This document shows, one piece after another, positions 38,098 through 46,056 of a stretch of 46,056 bases of DNA. Every line of letters begins with the position of its first letter. Position 1 is the stretch's first letter. The translations under genes were made by a program, and so were the position numbers. This DNA is from Bavariicoccus seileri WCC 4188. GTDB taxonomy: Bacteria > Bacillota > Bacilli > Lactobacillales > Aerococcaceae. Under the pieces are notes generated by a model. The model had not been told where the DNA came from and made no database searches. It saw only the letters and a list, made by a program, of their open reading frames with translations. Where the stretch lies: contig NZ_ATXL01000016.1 in assembly GCF_000421665.1 (NCBI RefSeq), positions 1-46,056 of the forward strand, given 5' to 3'.

Positions 38098-38568
38098 TTA
38101 CCATCTGTAATGAGCAAAAGCTTTATTAGCTTCAGCCATTTTATGAGTATCTTCACGTTTTTTAACAGCAGAACCACTATTGTTAGCAGCGTCCATGATT
38201 TCACGAGCTAAACGAGTTTCCATTGTATCTTCTCCACGTAAACGTGAATAGTTGACCAACCAGCGTAAAGCTAGTGAGGTACGACGATCTGGACGTACTT
38301 CGATAGGCACTTGATAGTTAGAACCCCCTACACGGCGAGCTTTTACTTCAAGAACTGGTGAAATGTTCTTCATTGCTTCTTCAAACACTTCAATTGGATC
38401 ATTGCCAGTTTCTTCCTTAATGATTTCAAATGCACTGTATAAAATTGTAGCTGCTTTTCCACGTTTTCCATCAACCATCAAACGGTTGATCAAACGAGTT
38501 ACTAATTTTGAATTATAAATTGGGTCTGGTAAAACATCGCGTTTTGCGACTGGTCCTTTACGAGGCAT
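38098..38568 (-). CDS. rpsG: 30S ribosomal protein S7
   Basis: The 156-residue protein begins [20 protein letters not shown] and contains [32 protein letters not shown] at its end (short segments quoted in order: [18 protein letters not shown]). S7 nucleates assembly of the 30S head and in some bacteria regulates the str operon. Confidence 0.98.
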   Translation of the reverse strand: MPRKGPVAKRDVLPDPIYNSKLVTRLINRLMVDGKRGKAATILYSAFEIIKEETGNDPIEVFEEAMKNISPVLEVKARRVGGSNYQVPIEVRPDRRTSLALRWLVNYSRLRGEDTMETRLAREIMDAANNSGSAVKKREDTHKMAEANKAFAHYRW

Positions 38569-38596
38569 TTATACTCCTCCTTTCTTAAGTGTAGTT

Positions 38597-39007
38597 TTAT
38601 TTAGGTCTTTTAGTACCGTATTTAGAACGACCTTGACGACGGCTGTCAACGCCTGCTGTATCAAGCGCACCACGAACGATATGGTAACGAACCCCTGGCA
38701 AGTCTTTAACACGACCTCCACGGATCAATACAACACTATGTTCTTGTAGGTTATGACCGATACCAGGAATGTAAGCAGTCACTTCAATCAAGTTAGATAA
38801 CCGCACACGCGCGTACTTACGTAATGCTGAGTTAGGCTTCTTAGGCGTCATTGTGCCGACACGGGTACAAACTCCACGTTTTTGAGGAGATAGAGTAGTC
38901 GTTTGAGCCTTTTTCTTGCTGTTGTAGCCCTTGTTCAACGCAGGAGAATTAGATTTAGTAATTGCAGACTTGCGAGGTTTGCGGACTAATTGGTTTATAG
39001 TTGGCAT
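38597..39007 (-). CDS. rpsL: 30S ribosomal protein S12
   Basis: The ATG at 39007 follows AAGGAGG and gives 136 residues beginning [20 protein letters not shown]. The decoding loops are ordinary: Lys56-Lys57 in [11 protein letters not shown] and Lys101 in GGRVKDLPG, the positions where streptomycin-resistance changes arise, are unchanged. A longer frame from 39052 is not conserved. First gene of the str operon. Confidence 0.97.
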   Translation of the reverse strand: MPTINQLVRKPRKSAITKSNSPALNKGYNSKKKAQTTTLSPQKRGVCTRVGTMTPKKPNSALRKYARVRLSNLIEVTAYIPGIGHNLQEHSVVLIRGGRVKDLPGVRYHIVRGALDTAGVDSRRQGRSKYGTKRPK

Positions 39008-39167
39008 GAATCGTTTCCTCCTTTTTAATTCTTTATATCTTGGTCCACACATCCAGGCGGTTCTTTGATGTCAAAATAAAAATAGACCATGTAAGCCTAG
39101 TCTGTGTGCACTTTTATTTCAATCAGCACGTCTGAATAATCAGGGATAGAATAAAAGCACCTTACGA

Positions 39168-39196
39168 ATAATATCATGATGACAAAGTGAAGTCAA
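39168..39196 (-). promoter_or_regulatory. Promoter of rpsL-rpsG-fusA
   Basis: On the minus strand TTGACT (39191-39196) and TATTAT (39168-39173) are 17 bases apart. The roughly 150-base leader before rpsL holds AT-rich complementary stretches (AATAAAAG and TTTTTATT) that may form a long stem. Confidence 0.7.
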
Positions 39197-39283
39197 CATT
39201 TTCAAGGGTATTTCACGCTATAATAGCTATTTTAATCTTCCTTTAATTTCTGGTTTCCTCGTTTTTCTAATAAGCTGCAATCA

Positions 39284-39345
39284 ACAACTCTAAAAAACGA
39301 TAGGTCGTGCTACCATTAGCACGGCTTATCGTTTAGAGTTTTTAC
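39284..39345 (-). terminator. Terminator of the lacI-like gene
   Basis: AACTCTAAA-A-AACGATA (39288-39304) with CGTGCTA pairs with TAGCACG and TATCGTT-TAGAGTT (to 39342), a very long stem with small bulges. Its right arm includes the last codons and stop of the lacI-like gene, so gene end and terminator overlap. Confidence 0.7.
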
Positions 39346-40335
39346 TGTTTTTCGAACCATCAGTTTAAAAGGAACTATTTCTGACACCATTTCACAGTTA
39401 TCTGCAATGGCTTTAATCACACGTTCACAACCTTTGGCTCCCATCTCGTAAAGGGGTTGGCCAATCGTTGTCAATGGTGGTGAGCTCATCCAAGCAATAC
39501 TTGTATCATCGTAACCAATTATCGAGAGATCATCAGGGATTGTTAGGCCATTTTCATAGGCAACTGATTTAACACCCATAGCCGTCTCATCACTAGCGCA
39601 AACAATCGCTGAAGGTATCTTTTTTTGTTTAAAAAATTGTTGCATCGCAGCTACTCCAGCATCAAAACTAAAATCTCCAAACACAATATAGTCGCGATCT
39701 ATTGGCCGGTTATGTTGTTTCAAACAGTCCAAATAACCCTTTAGCCGAGGTAATCCAGCTATTTTATCTGTATCATTGATTCCCACTAGTCCTATGGTTG
39801 GGTGATGATGATCAATCATATACTGAGTGGCCTGATAGATTGCTTGATAATCGTCAACTTTGATATAAGGCAACGTGTCTCCCTCAGCCTGCGTTGACAA
39901 TAATATAGTTGGCAAATTGAGCCAAGTAATTAATTCTTGTTGTTTTTTCCCGAGATAAATGGATACAATGATCACTCCATCAACACGGCGATTAGCCATT
40001 AATTTTAAGCTATCCCCCAAGCGATTCCCTTCGATACCCGCATGCGTCAAAATAACACTATAGCCATGTTCATAGGCAACGTCTTCAATACCATTGACAA
40101 TATTCCCATAAAAATTAGTACTCACATTAGGGATGATGATTCCTATCGTCTTGGTTTTATTAGTCACCAAACTTGTAGCCGTCTCATTTTTATAATATCC
40201 AAGATCTTTTGCAGCTTGCAAGACGCGGTCTCTAGTTTCCGTCCCGTATCCGCCAATGTCATTAATGACTCGTGATACGGTGGCGGTCGAGACCCCTGCT
40301 CGTTTGGCGATATCTTTTATCGTTGCTACCATGGC
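39316..40335 (-). CDS. LacI-family regulator of the dextran/isomalto-oligosaccharide locus
   Basis: I choose the ATG at 40335, giving 339 residues from MVATIKDIAKRAGVSTATVS, the classic LacI helix-turn-helix and hinge (VSRVIND...LGYYKN). Residues about 60-330 are the periplasmic-binding-protein-like sensor domain (TIGIIIPNVSTNFYGNIVNGI, VDGVIIVS, AIVCASDETAMGV, IIGYDDTSIAW). It is the last gene of a glucan-degrading cluster on the same strand, 73 bases after the GH13 gene, and probably controls it in response to an isomalto- or malto-oligosaccharide. The last residues LNDKPC come from the terminator stem. Confidence 0.88.
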   Translation of the reverse strand, partial: AMVATIKDIAKRAGVSTATVSRVINDIGGYGTETRDRVLQAAKDLGYYKNETATSLVTNKTKTIGIIIPNVSTNFYGNIVNGIEDVAYEHGYSVILTHAGIEGNRLGDSLKLMANRRVDGVIIVSIYLGKKQQELITWLNLPTILLSTQAEGDTLPYIKVDDYQAIYQATQYMIDHHHPTIGLVGINDTDKIAGLPRLKGYLDCLKQHNRPIDRDYIVFGDFSFDAGVAAMQQFFKQKKIPSAIVCASDETAMGVKSVAYENGLTIPDDLSIIGYDDTSIAWMSSPPLTTIGQPLYEMGAKGCERVIKAIADNCEMVSEIVPFKLMVRKTVKTLNDKPC

Positions 40336-40374
40336 ATTTCCTCTACTTTGTCTGTTGGTTAGTTTGGATGAGAT

Positions 40375-40388
40375 TAGCGTAATCGCTA
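40375..40388. promoter_or_regulatory. Possible operator before the lacI-like gene
   Basis: TAGCG-TAAT-CGCTA is a palindrome located 40 bases before the regulator start and just after the GH13 stop. Autoregulation is plausible but the sequence differs from the palindromes near dexB. Confidence 0.3.
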
Positions 40389-40408
40389 TCATTACTTACG
40401 ATTATACA

Positions 40409-42085
40409 TTAGTTATGCACATATACCAGTGCTTGATAAGGTGCAATCGTCATTTTTGATGCTATAACAGTCGTTTGCTGACTTTTGTCTTCAACACTGT
40501 TAGTCAAGAGTAGCGACCAATCTTTTCCAACAACTGTTTGCGGCAACTTTATTTCAGCTTCATCTTTAGTTAAGTTCACAATAACTAAAAGACGTTCCTT
40601 TTCTAAGAAGCGTTCATACACATAGACTTGCTTGTGTTTTGGTAGATAGTCCACATAATGACCAGACACCAGCACTTCTTTTGTTTTACGAAGGTGAATT
40701 AGTTGCTTGTAGTAATTTAAAATCGAGCTTTTTTCAACCCTTTGTTGTGCCACATTGATTGTCTTATGATTAGGATTGACCGCCATCCATGGCTTACCAG
40801 TTGAAAATTCAGCATTATCGCTCCAATCCCACTGCATAGGCGTCCGACTGTTATCACGTGAGACACTACTCATGAGTTCTAAGATTTCAAGGGTTTTGGT
40901 GGCTTGGTCTTTTTCACCGAGCAAATCTTTGATTTGATTCTTTGCCGTCACATCATCGAGCTGGTCAATAGCCGTAAAGGTCATGTTAGGCATACCCAGT
41001 TCTTGGCCTTGATAAATGAAAGGTGTGCCTTGTAAGAGTAAATACATAGTGGCTAGTGCCTTGGCTGACCTTGCCCTATACTGTGGTGTATCATTCCCAA
41101 AAACTGAAACGCTACGTGGAACATCATGATTTTCCATATAGAGAGCATTCCAACCTTCACCATAGTCTAAGGCTCTTTGCCAACGACCCAGGGCCCTTTT
41201 TAGACCAACTACATCAACGGCTTCGTTCTTATCACGTTGCCAGAGCGAAATATGCTCAAATTCAAAGATCATATTGAAATACCCATCATTACCAACCCAT
41301 TCCGTGGCTTCTTCGGCAGTCACACCCGACGCCTCGCCGACTGTCACAATATCATACTCTTTGAAGACTGCACTTAGCTCTTTTAAGTATTTACCGATTC
41401 CTTTGACATTTGTAAACGGTGAGTGAGGCCAATCAGGACGAGCTTTGGTCTCCCAAGACGACTTCTTGATATGAGAGATGGCATCAATCCTAAACCCATC
41501 GATACCTTGATCAAGCCACCAGCGAATCATCCGAAAGATTGACTCGCGCATTTGCTTGTTTTCCCAATTCAAGTCGGGTTGTTCCTTCGCAAAAACATGA
41601 AAGTAGTTTTTCTTGAGACTAGGGACATACTCCCAGACAGATCCTCCAAAAATCGATTGCCAGTCATTTGGTTTTTCTGCCGTATCTGACCAGATGTAAT
41701 AGTCATGATAGGGATTATCTTCCCCCTTACAGGCTTCTAGAAACCAAGGATGTTGATCTGAAGTGTGATTGATAACGAGATCCATGATGACTTTGATACC
41801 GTTCGCATGGGCTTCTTCTATTAATTGTGTCATATCGTCCATCGTCCCAAACTCTGGATTAATCGCTTGGTAATCGCTGATATCATAGCCATTATCGACA
41901 TTAGGAGACTGATAGACTGGGTTCAGCCAGACAAAATCAACCCCGAGATCCTTCAAATAGCCTATCTTTTCACGAATACCATTCAAATCTCCGATACCAT
42001 CACCATTAGAATCTTTAAAACTTTTCGGATAAATTTGGTAAGCAACAGCATCTTTCCACCACTTATCCGTTCGCTTTTTCGTCAT
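40409..42085 (-). CDS. GH13 alpha-glucosidase (oligo-1,6-glucosidase / maltase type)
   Basis: This 558-residue enzyme belongs to GH13 subfamily 31-like alpha-glucosidases. The barrel begins KWWKDAVAYQIYPKSFKDSN; region I is DLVINHTSDQH; the nucleophile is Asp201 (GFRIDAISH), the acid Glu251 (TVGEASG) and the transition-state Asp321 (ENHDVPR). Ala202, next to the nucleophile, is the position held by Val in strict alpha-1,6 enzymes, so activity on alpha-1,4 links as well is possible. It has no signal peptide and would work in the cytosol on imported oligosaccharides. It lies 67 bases after the dextranase gene and probably shares its transcript. Confidence 0.92.
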   Translation of the reverse strand: MTKKRTDKWWKDAVAYQIYPKSFKDSNGDGIGDLNGIREKIGYLKDLGVDFVWLNPVYQSPNVDNGYDISDYQAINPEFGTMDDMTQLIEEAHANGIKVIMDLVINHTSDQHPWFLEACKGEDNPYHDYYIWSDTAEKPNDWQSIFGGSVWEYVPSLKKNYFHVFAKEQPDLNWENKQMRESIFRMIRWWLDQGIDGFRIDAISHIKKSSWETKARPDWPHSPFTNVKGIGKYLKELSAVFKEYDIVTVGEASGVTAEEATEWVGNDGYFNMIFEFEHISLWQRDKNEAVDVVGLKRALGRWQRALDYGEGWNALYMENHDVPRSVSVFGNDTPQYRARSAKALATMYLLLQGTPFIYQGQELGMPNMTFTAIDQLDDVTAKNQIKDLLGEKDQATKTLEILELMSSVSRDNSRTPMQWDWSDNAEFSTGKPWMAVNPNHKTINVAQQRVEKSSILNYYKQLIHLRKTKEVLVSGHYVDYLPKHKQVYVYERFLEKERLLVIVNLTKDEAEIKLPQTVVGKDWSLLLTNSVEDKSQQTTVIASKMTIAPYQALVYVHN

Positions 42086-42099
42086 CTGAGTTATTGCCC

Positions 42100-42126
42100 T
42101 CTTTCCTTCATCGTTAAGTTCTGTAC
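42100..42126 (-). repeat. Diverged third copy of the dextran-locus repeat, before the GH13 gene
   Basis: On the minus strand AGTACAGAACTTAACGATGA continues into GAAGGAAAGAG, the probable ribosome binding region of the GH13 gene. It matches AGTAAGGAACTCAACGAGAA and GGTAAGA in the copy before the dextranase gene at most positions. The shared leader may be regulatory or derive from gene duplication. Confidence 0.4.
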
Positions 42127-42152
42127 TAACTTATATACCACAAATCATTCTG

Positions 42153-44117
42153 TTACTCTACAACACCAATTGTCTCATTCTGATCATTCGGTTCACTAGC
42201 TGTCTGACTAAAGTAAATCATATCCCAATACTCAAGGGATGGTATTTTAACGCTTATAAAGTTCCCGTTGGCATCCTGACCTGTTTCCATCTCCAGCTCT
42301 CTCGATTGTGATTGATAGGCAGGGTCTGGTGACGTCACCCATGCGCTTTTAAAAGAAGCATCCGTATAGTACTTGACAGTCATATCTGTCAATAATTCGG
42401 GTGTTTCTTTTTGCCCATCATTAGCTCGCCACTCATTGTCAGACACACCAACAAGATTAATCAATTGGATAGTATCCTGTTCATTCCCTGATTTGCTATA
42501 GGTCCATACGGTATTAGGTTCTCCATCAGCAGATTGGTCGTAATCCACAATCTCAATCCTGTTCCCATTATCTTCCAAGCCATCACGTAGTAAATTCTGG
42601 TAGGCTACAATAAAATCTTGCAAGCCTTTTTGGCGAGCCATGTGTTCTTCTGTCATATAAAGATGGTGCTTTGGAAAATACTCGCTTGATAACATTGCTT
42701 GTCCATCACCTAGTTCAATCCGAGATCCGCCCGCAGCGTAGACTGCCGCATCTGTCAATAATACCGCCGACATATTGAAAGGCTGGTCAATCACGCTATC
42801 GGCGTAATCATACTCCATATAAGCTGGGATGATGAGCGACTTACCGCCTGATTCTTTCCGCGATTGGTCGACTTCTCGTTTCAAGCTGTTATGGGTATTG
42901 TATTGGACGCCCTCACTGTCATGATCCCATGGCCAGATTTCGGCATATAACACATCAACAGCAGAAGCATTGACTTGTTCGATCCCCTGAGCTCCAACTG
43001 GATTGAAAGATAATTGATACCCCTCGAGTTCTGCCTTTGCCTTATCCAGAAACGCTTTATAGCCGTCTTTCACATAAAAGCCTTGTGAGTCATCGCCAAG
43101 CATATCATTCGACCACATTTTACCCCATTCGCCGACTGTATCGCCATGCCAGCCATCAAAGCCCATCACCTCTAACGCTTCGAGGTTTTTAGCAATGATG
43201 TAGTCTTGCCAGTCAGGATTTCTGATATCAAAAAAGAATAAGTTGGATTGCCCTGTAGGACTGGCCCCCATAGAGAAGGTAAACCGATCTCCTTTGTTTT
43301 TGCCACTTTCATGGTCTTCAGCATACCAAAGACCCCACTCATCTTTGATGCCGTATTTGGCATAATTGTTGGTGGCAGCATAGATCATATTATAGGACAT
43401 ATTGGTCATATTCTTTGCTTTCGCATCCGCAATATAACTCTTGACTGTTTCACCACTAATATGACGTCCAGCCCAGTCTTGCCATTCCATCGACCCATCT
43501 TCAGGAATCAACTGATGGTGTAAATACTTCCAGTCATAGTACTCGATCCCATTCAACTGCCAGTCTTTCATTTGATCGATGATACCTTCCGTCTCAACGC
43601 CCTTATCGAAGTTTGTCAAGAACCCATAACGTGGGAATTTGGTCCACCTACTCGACACATCAGCAGCACTTGTTGCTGTCGTTACTATTTTCCCTTTAGA
43701 ATCGTCAAGTCTTATTTCAAACAAATACCCTTTGAAATCATCACTCGGCGCCGTCCATTTGATGATTTCATCGATCTGATTATCAGCCGTCGCCGTCCAC
43801 TCACCCGTCAACACATCGACCGTCTTATCCAACTGTTTGACTGTCACTTCATACTGACCCTTCTTCGCCCCTAATACCTCAGCATCCGCTGTAAGCGTCA
43901 GTTGGATTGTTTCTCCAGGATCATACATTGCTTTGTCTAATGAAACCCTGACCTGAACCTCATTGCCCTCTGTTCCTTTGCTACTATTTAACGTCATAAC
44001 TCCGTATCCTATCCCTATAAACAATAGGAGCATTACTGCCCCTATTCCTATCCACTGTATGGTTTTAGTTGTATTAGTTTTCTTCTGTTTCGAACCTTGC
44101 ATCTCTTTTTTCGTCAT
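42153..44117 (-). CDS. GH66 endo-dextranase, membrane-anchored
   Basis: This 654-residue protein belongs to GH66 (dextranases and cycloisomaltooligosaccharide glucanotransferases). The nucleophile is Asp326 in FDGWHGDTVGEWG and the acid/base is Glu393 in VLYAEIWPWD; the 67-residue spacing fits Streptococcus mutans dextranase (Asp385/Glu453). An N-terminal beta domain (about 50-150) precedes the barrel and a beta domain follows (about 540-640). Residues about 20-42 form a single membrane segment after a lysine-rich start, with no clear cleavage site and no LPxTG tail, so it is probably anchored outside the membrane by this helix. It would cut dextran to isomalto-oligosaccharides for the GH13 enzymes. 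It lacks the long cyclising insertion expected of CITases. Confidence 0.9.
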   Translation of the reverse strand: MTKKEMQGSKQKKTNTTKTIQWIGIGAVMLLLFIGIGYGVMTLNSSKGTEGNEVQVRVSLDKAMYDPGETIQLTLTADAEVLGAKKGQYEVTVKQLDKTVDVLTGEWTATADNQIDEIIKWTAPSDDFKGYLFEIRLDDSKGKIVTTATSAADVSSRWTKFPRYGFLTNFDKGVETEGIIDQMKDWQLNGIEYYDWKYLHHQLIPEDGSMEWQDWAGRHISGETVKSYIADAKAKNMTNMSYNMIYAATNNYAKYGIKDEWGLWYAEDHESGKNKGDRFTFSMGASPTGQSNLFFFDIRNPDWQDYIIAKNLEALEVMGFDGWHGDTVGEWGKMWSNDMLGDDSQGFYVKDGYKAFLDKAKAELEGYQLSFNPVGAQGIEQVNASAVDVLYAEIWPWDHDSEGVQYNTHNSLKREVDQSRKESGGKSLIIPAYMEYDYADSVIDQPFNMSAVLLTDAAVYAAGGSRIELGDGQAMLSSEYFPKHHLYMTEEHMARQKGLQDFIVAYQNLLRDGLEDNGNRIEIVDYDQSADGEPNTVWTYSKSGNEQDTIQLINLVGVSDNEWRANDGQKETPELLTDMTVKYYTDASFKSAWVTSPDPAYQSQSRELEMETGQDANGNFISVKIPSLEYWDMIYFSQTASEPNDQNETIGVVE

Positions 44118-44169
44118 ATTGCTTCCAAAATCGTCTTTTTTTGGTAATAGCCGAACAACTTTCTTACCT

Positions 44170-44335
44170 TCTCGTTGAGTTCCTTACTGCTCGAAGCTTA
44201 ACGTGTTTAGTCTCTACTTGTTAATTGTGCTCCAAACACAGCTTCTTCGGCACTAACTCTCTCCACATCGAAATTCTCTTGAATTTCTCGTTGAGTTCCT
44301 TACTGCTCGAAGCTAAACGTGTTTAGTCACTACTT
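44170..44335. repeat. Direct repeat of 50 bases, each copy with an operator-like palindrome
   Basis: Copies at 44170-44219 and 44286-44335 are identical except for two bases. Each contains TCTCGTTGAGTTCCTTACTG and then, at 44197-44210 and 44313-44326, CTTAACGTGTTTAG and CTAAACGTGTTTAG. The second is a perfect palindrome (CTAAAC-GT-GTTTAG). The right copy covers the dexB stop codon. They lie 50-220 bases before the dextranase start, so a LacI-type repressor could bind both. The 66 bases between the copies read on the minus strand as a short frame ending SAEEAVFGAQLTSRD, possibly a duplicated gene tail. Confidence 0.6.
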
Positions 44336-45776
44336 AATTTCAAAAACAACCGCTTCGTATGGCTCAAGGTCTAATTGGCCTTTTTGGTAGGTTTTATCGT
44401 TATAATTTTGGATGATGGTTGATTTTGGTTCTTCTGTCAGTTCAAAGCTTGTTTTCTTCGCTTGGAAGTTGGTTACTACTAACCATTTTTGACCATCTAA
44501 TTCTCGATAATAAGCAAACACATTCTCATCAGCTGTATCTACTAAGGTAAAGTCACCCCACACAACGATTGGATTATCATGACGTAATTGGATCAATTTT
44601 TGATAGGTGTAAAATAGCGAGTTTGAATCTTCTAACGCTTGCTTTACGTTGATTTCATGGTAGTTTGGATTGACATGCAACCACGGTGTACCGGTTGTAA
44701 AGCCAGCATTTTCGGAATAATCCCATTGCATTGGTGTTCTCGCATTATCACGGCCTTTAGCGTTGATTGACTTGAGAATATCTTCTTTCGCATAGCCACG
44801 TGCTAATCGGTCGTTGTACATGTTGATACTTTCAATATCATCGACTTCATCGATTGATTCTACAGGATAGTTAACCATCCCAATTTCTTCCCCTTGATAG
44901 ATGTAAGGTGTTCCTTTTTGCAGATGCAACAAGATTGCAAGCATCTTGCCACTCTCTACACGATAGTCTTTGTCATTTCCCCACCGCGAGATGATGCGTG
45001 GCAAATCATGGTTATTCCAGAATAAACTGTTCCAACCTTCAGACGATAATTCTGTTTGCCATTTAGTGAACACTTCTTTAAGGGCAGGGATGGAGAGGTC
45101 TTGTAGATCCCATTTATCTTTCCATGGCTGTTGGTCTAAACCAGAGTGTTCAAACTGAAATACCATCGACAGTTCGTCACGTTCTGGTTTGGAGTATAAC
45201 TTGGCAATTTCAGGAGTCGCTCCCCAAGTTTCCCCAACCGTCATCAAATCCTTGCCCCCAAATGTAGCATGGTGCATTTCTTGTAGATAGTCGTGTAATT
45301 TAGGTCCGTTTCCTGTAATTTTTTCAAATGGTTTTTTCCCAACTAAATCAATGACATCCATCCGGAAACCACCAATTCCCTTGTCAATCCAAAAGTTCAT
45401 CATATCATAAACCGCATGACGAACCTTTTCATTTTCCCAATTCAAATCAGGTTGTTTTTTACTAAATAAATGTAAGTAGTACTGTCCTGTTAACTCACTA
45501 TATTCCCAAGCAGAACCTGAGAAAGTCGACCCAAGATCATTTGGCGGATTTCCCTCAGCATCTGGATCTGCCCAAACATAATAGTCTCGGTAAGGATTAT
45601 CTTTTGATTGCTTAGCTTCAACAAACCAGGCATGCTCATCACTCGTGTGGTTAACCACTAAATCCATGATAATCTTGATATTGCGTTTGTGTCCTTCTGC
45701 AATCAATTCGTCCATATCTGCCATGGTCCCAAATTCATCCATGATATCTCCTGAATCATTCATAGATTTTTATACA
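44330..45776 (-). pseudogene. dexB: Glucan 1,6-alpha-glucosidase (DexB-like), 5' end lost
   Basis: The remaining open frame (44330-45763) encodes 477 residues of a DexB-type GH13 enzyme that removes glucose from isomalto-oligosaccharides. Region I DLVVNHTSDEHAWF, nucleophile Asp136 (GGFRMDVIDLVG, with the alpha-1,6-type Val), acid Glu178 (TVGETWG) and Asp253 (NNHDLPR) are all kept, with the DexB spacing of 42 between the first two. About 58 N-terminal residues of the barrel are missing. Upstream of the apparent ATG the frame reads PV*KSMNDSGDIMDEFG, where homologues have SPVY-KSP-NDxG-YDISDYQ-DIMDEFG, so there is a stop codon and two small deletions. Sequence beyond 45776 is no longer gene-like and leads into an IS. 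Confidence 0.85.
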
Positions 45777-45947
45777 GGGACATTTTTATCAAAAAATTAG
45801 GCGAAACTGAAATGTTTCTTTCTTTTTTACAAATCGATTAGATTCCTTCCTAACGGAAGAAAAGAAAAGTTCATTTCTACTAAAAAAGAGCGCACTTTCC
45901 CCTTGTTTTTTTGAATAATTTTTAAAATTATCGATTTAACACTCGAA
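45777..45947. other. 3' flank of an IS1380-like element
   Basis: No gene is seen. The stretch lies between the dexB remnant and the transposase stop codon and contains a small hairpin CTTCC-TAAC-GGAAG (near 45857-45870) that could end transposase transcription. The IS end should be close to 45777, where the dexB-like frame stops, but I could not confirm terminal repeats. Confidence 0.4.
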
Positions 45948-46056
45948 TCATAGGTAAGTTAAATTCTGAAGAATCGTTTCAAACTCTTTGTCATACACAT
46001 TTGCACAACTGAATTGGATTTGAACTCGACGAGCATGATGTGTCAGTCGAGAAGCA
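45948..46056 (-). mobile_element. IS1380-like transposase, C-terminal part (runs off window)
   Basis: The minus strand reads 35 residues, ASRLTHHARRVQIQFSCANV then YDKEFETILQNLTYL, before TGA (45948-45950). The pattern of a basic HARRV/IxF segment followed by a Tyr/Phe-rich helix is the C-terminal end of IS1380-type transposases. It has the same orientation as the N-terminal piece at 1-165. It directly flanks the 5'-truncated dexB gene. Confidence 0.6.

Overview
The window is a chromosomal segment of a low-GC Gram-positive bacterium of the order Lactobacillales, most likely Enterococcaceae (Enterococcus- or Vagococcus-like). The call rests on gene order (str genes, S10-spc-alpha cluster, ecfA1-ecfA2-ecfT-truA-rplM-rpsI), the C-4 zinc-ribbon S14, the EF-Tu and EfaA-like sequences, and strong AGGAGG ribosome binding sites with many TTG and GTG starts. 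The species cannot be fixed from the sequence alone.

Layout, left to right. (1) 1-250: 5' part of an IS1380-like insertion sequence. (2) 594-5939: manganese region with uspA, an Nramp gene mntH that carries both a nonsense codon and a frameshift, a divergent intact ABC Mn/Zn importer (efaCBA-like), and a short DtxR/MntR-like regulator that has lost the usual metal ligands. (3) About 5940-9784: a very small integrative element (oriT-like hairpin, DUF961-like protein, MOBT/Rep_trans relaxase, excisionase, tyrosine integrase) abutting the 3' end of rpsI. (4) 9777-14087, minus strand: rpsI, rplM, truA and the energising module of an ECF vitamin transporter. (5) 14427-15797, plus strand: a second, intact mntH placed between ecfA1 and rplQ. 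(6) 16185-29918, minus strand: the complete S10-spc-alpha cluster from rpsJ to rplQ, including rpmJ, with an unusually short L24. (7) 30310-34333, plus strand: a lysine riboswitch followed by a fused substrate-binding/permease protein, its ATPase and an M20 amidohydrolase. (8) 34635-39007, minus strand: tuf, fusA, rpsG, rpsL. (9) 39316-45776, minus strand: a dextran/isomalto-oligosaccharide locus with a LacI regulator, a GH13 alpha-glucosidase, a membrane-anchored GH66 dextranase and a dexB-like glucan 1,6-alpha-glucosidase whose 5' end is destroyed. (10) 45948-46056: 3' end of another IS1380-like transposase.

How the parts work together. The ribosomal and translation-factor genes are ordinary housekeeping. 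The manganese genes look like a system under reorganisation: one Nramp copy is dead, one is intact at a new site, the ABC importer is intact, and the local regulator is probably metal-blind. The dextran locus would cut dextran outside the membrane (GH66) and finish the isomalto-oligosaccharides inside (GH13 enzymes), but the exo-acting DexB arm looks broken next to the IS. The lysine riboswitch predicts that the downstream ABC transporter imports lysine. I found no CRISPR array, rRNA or tRNA gene, and no convincing phage or defence system. The items most worth checking are the minimal MOBT element with its putative oriT, the ligand-less MntR-like protein, and the repeated operator-like sequences in the dextran locus.
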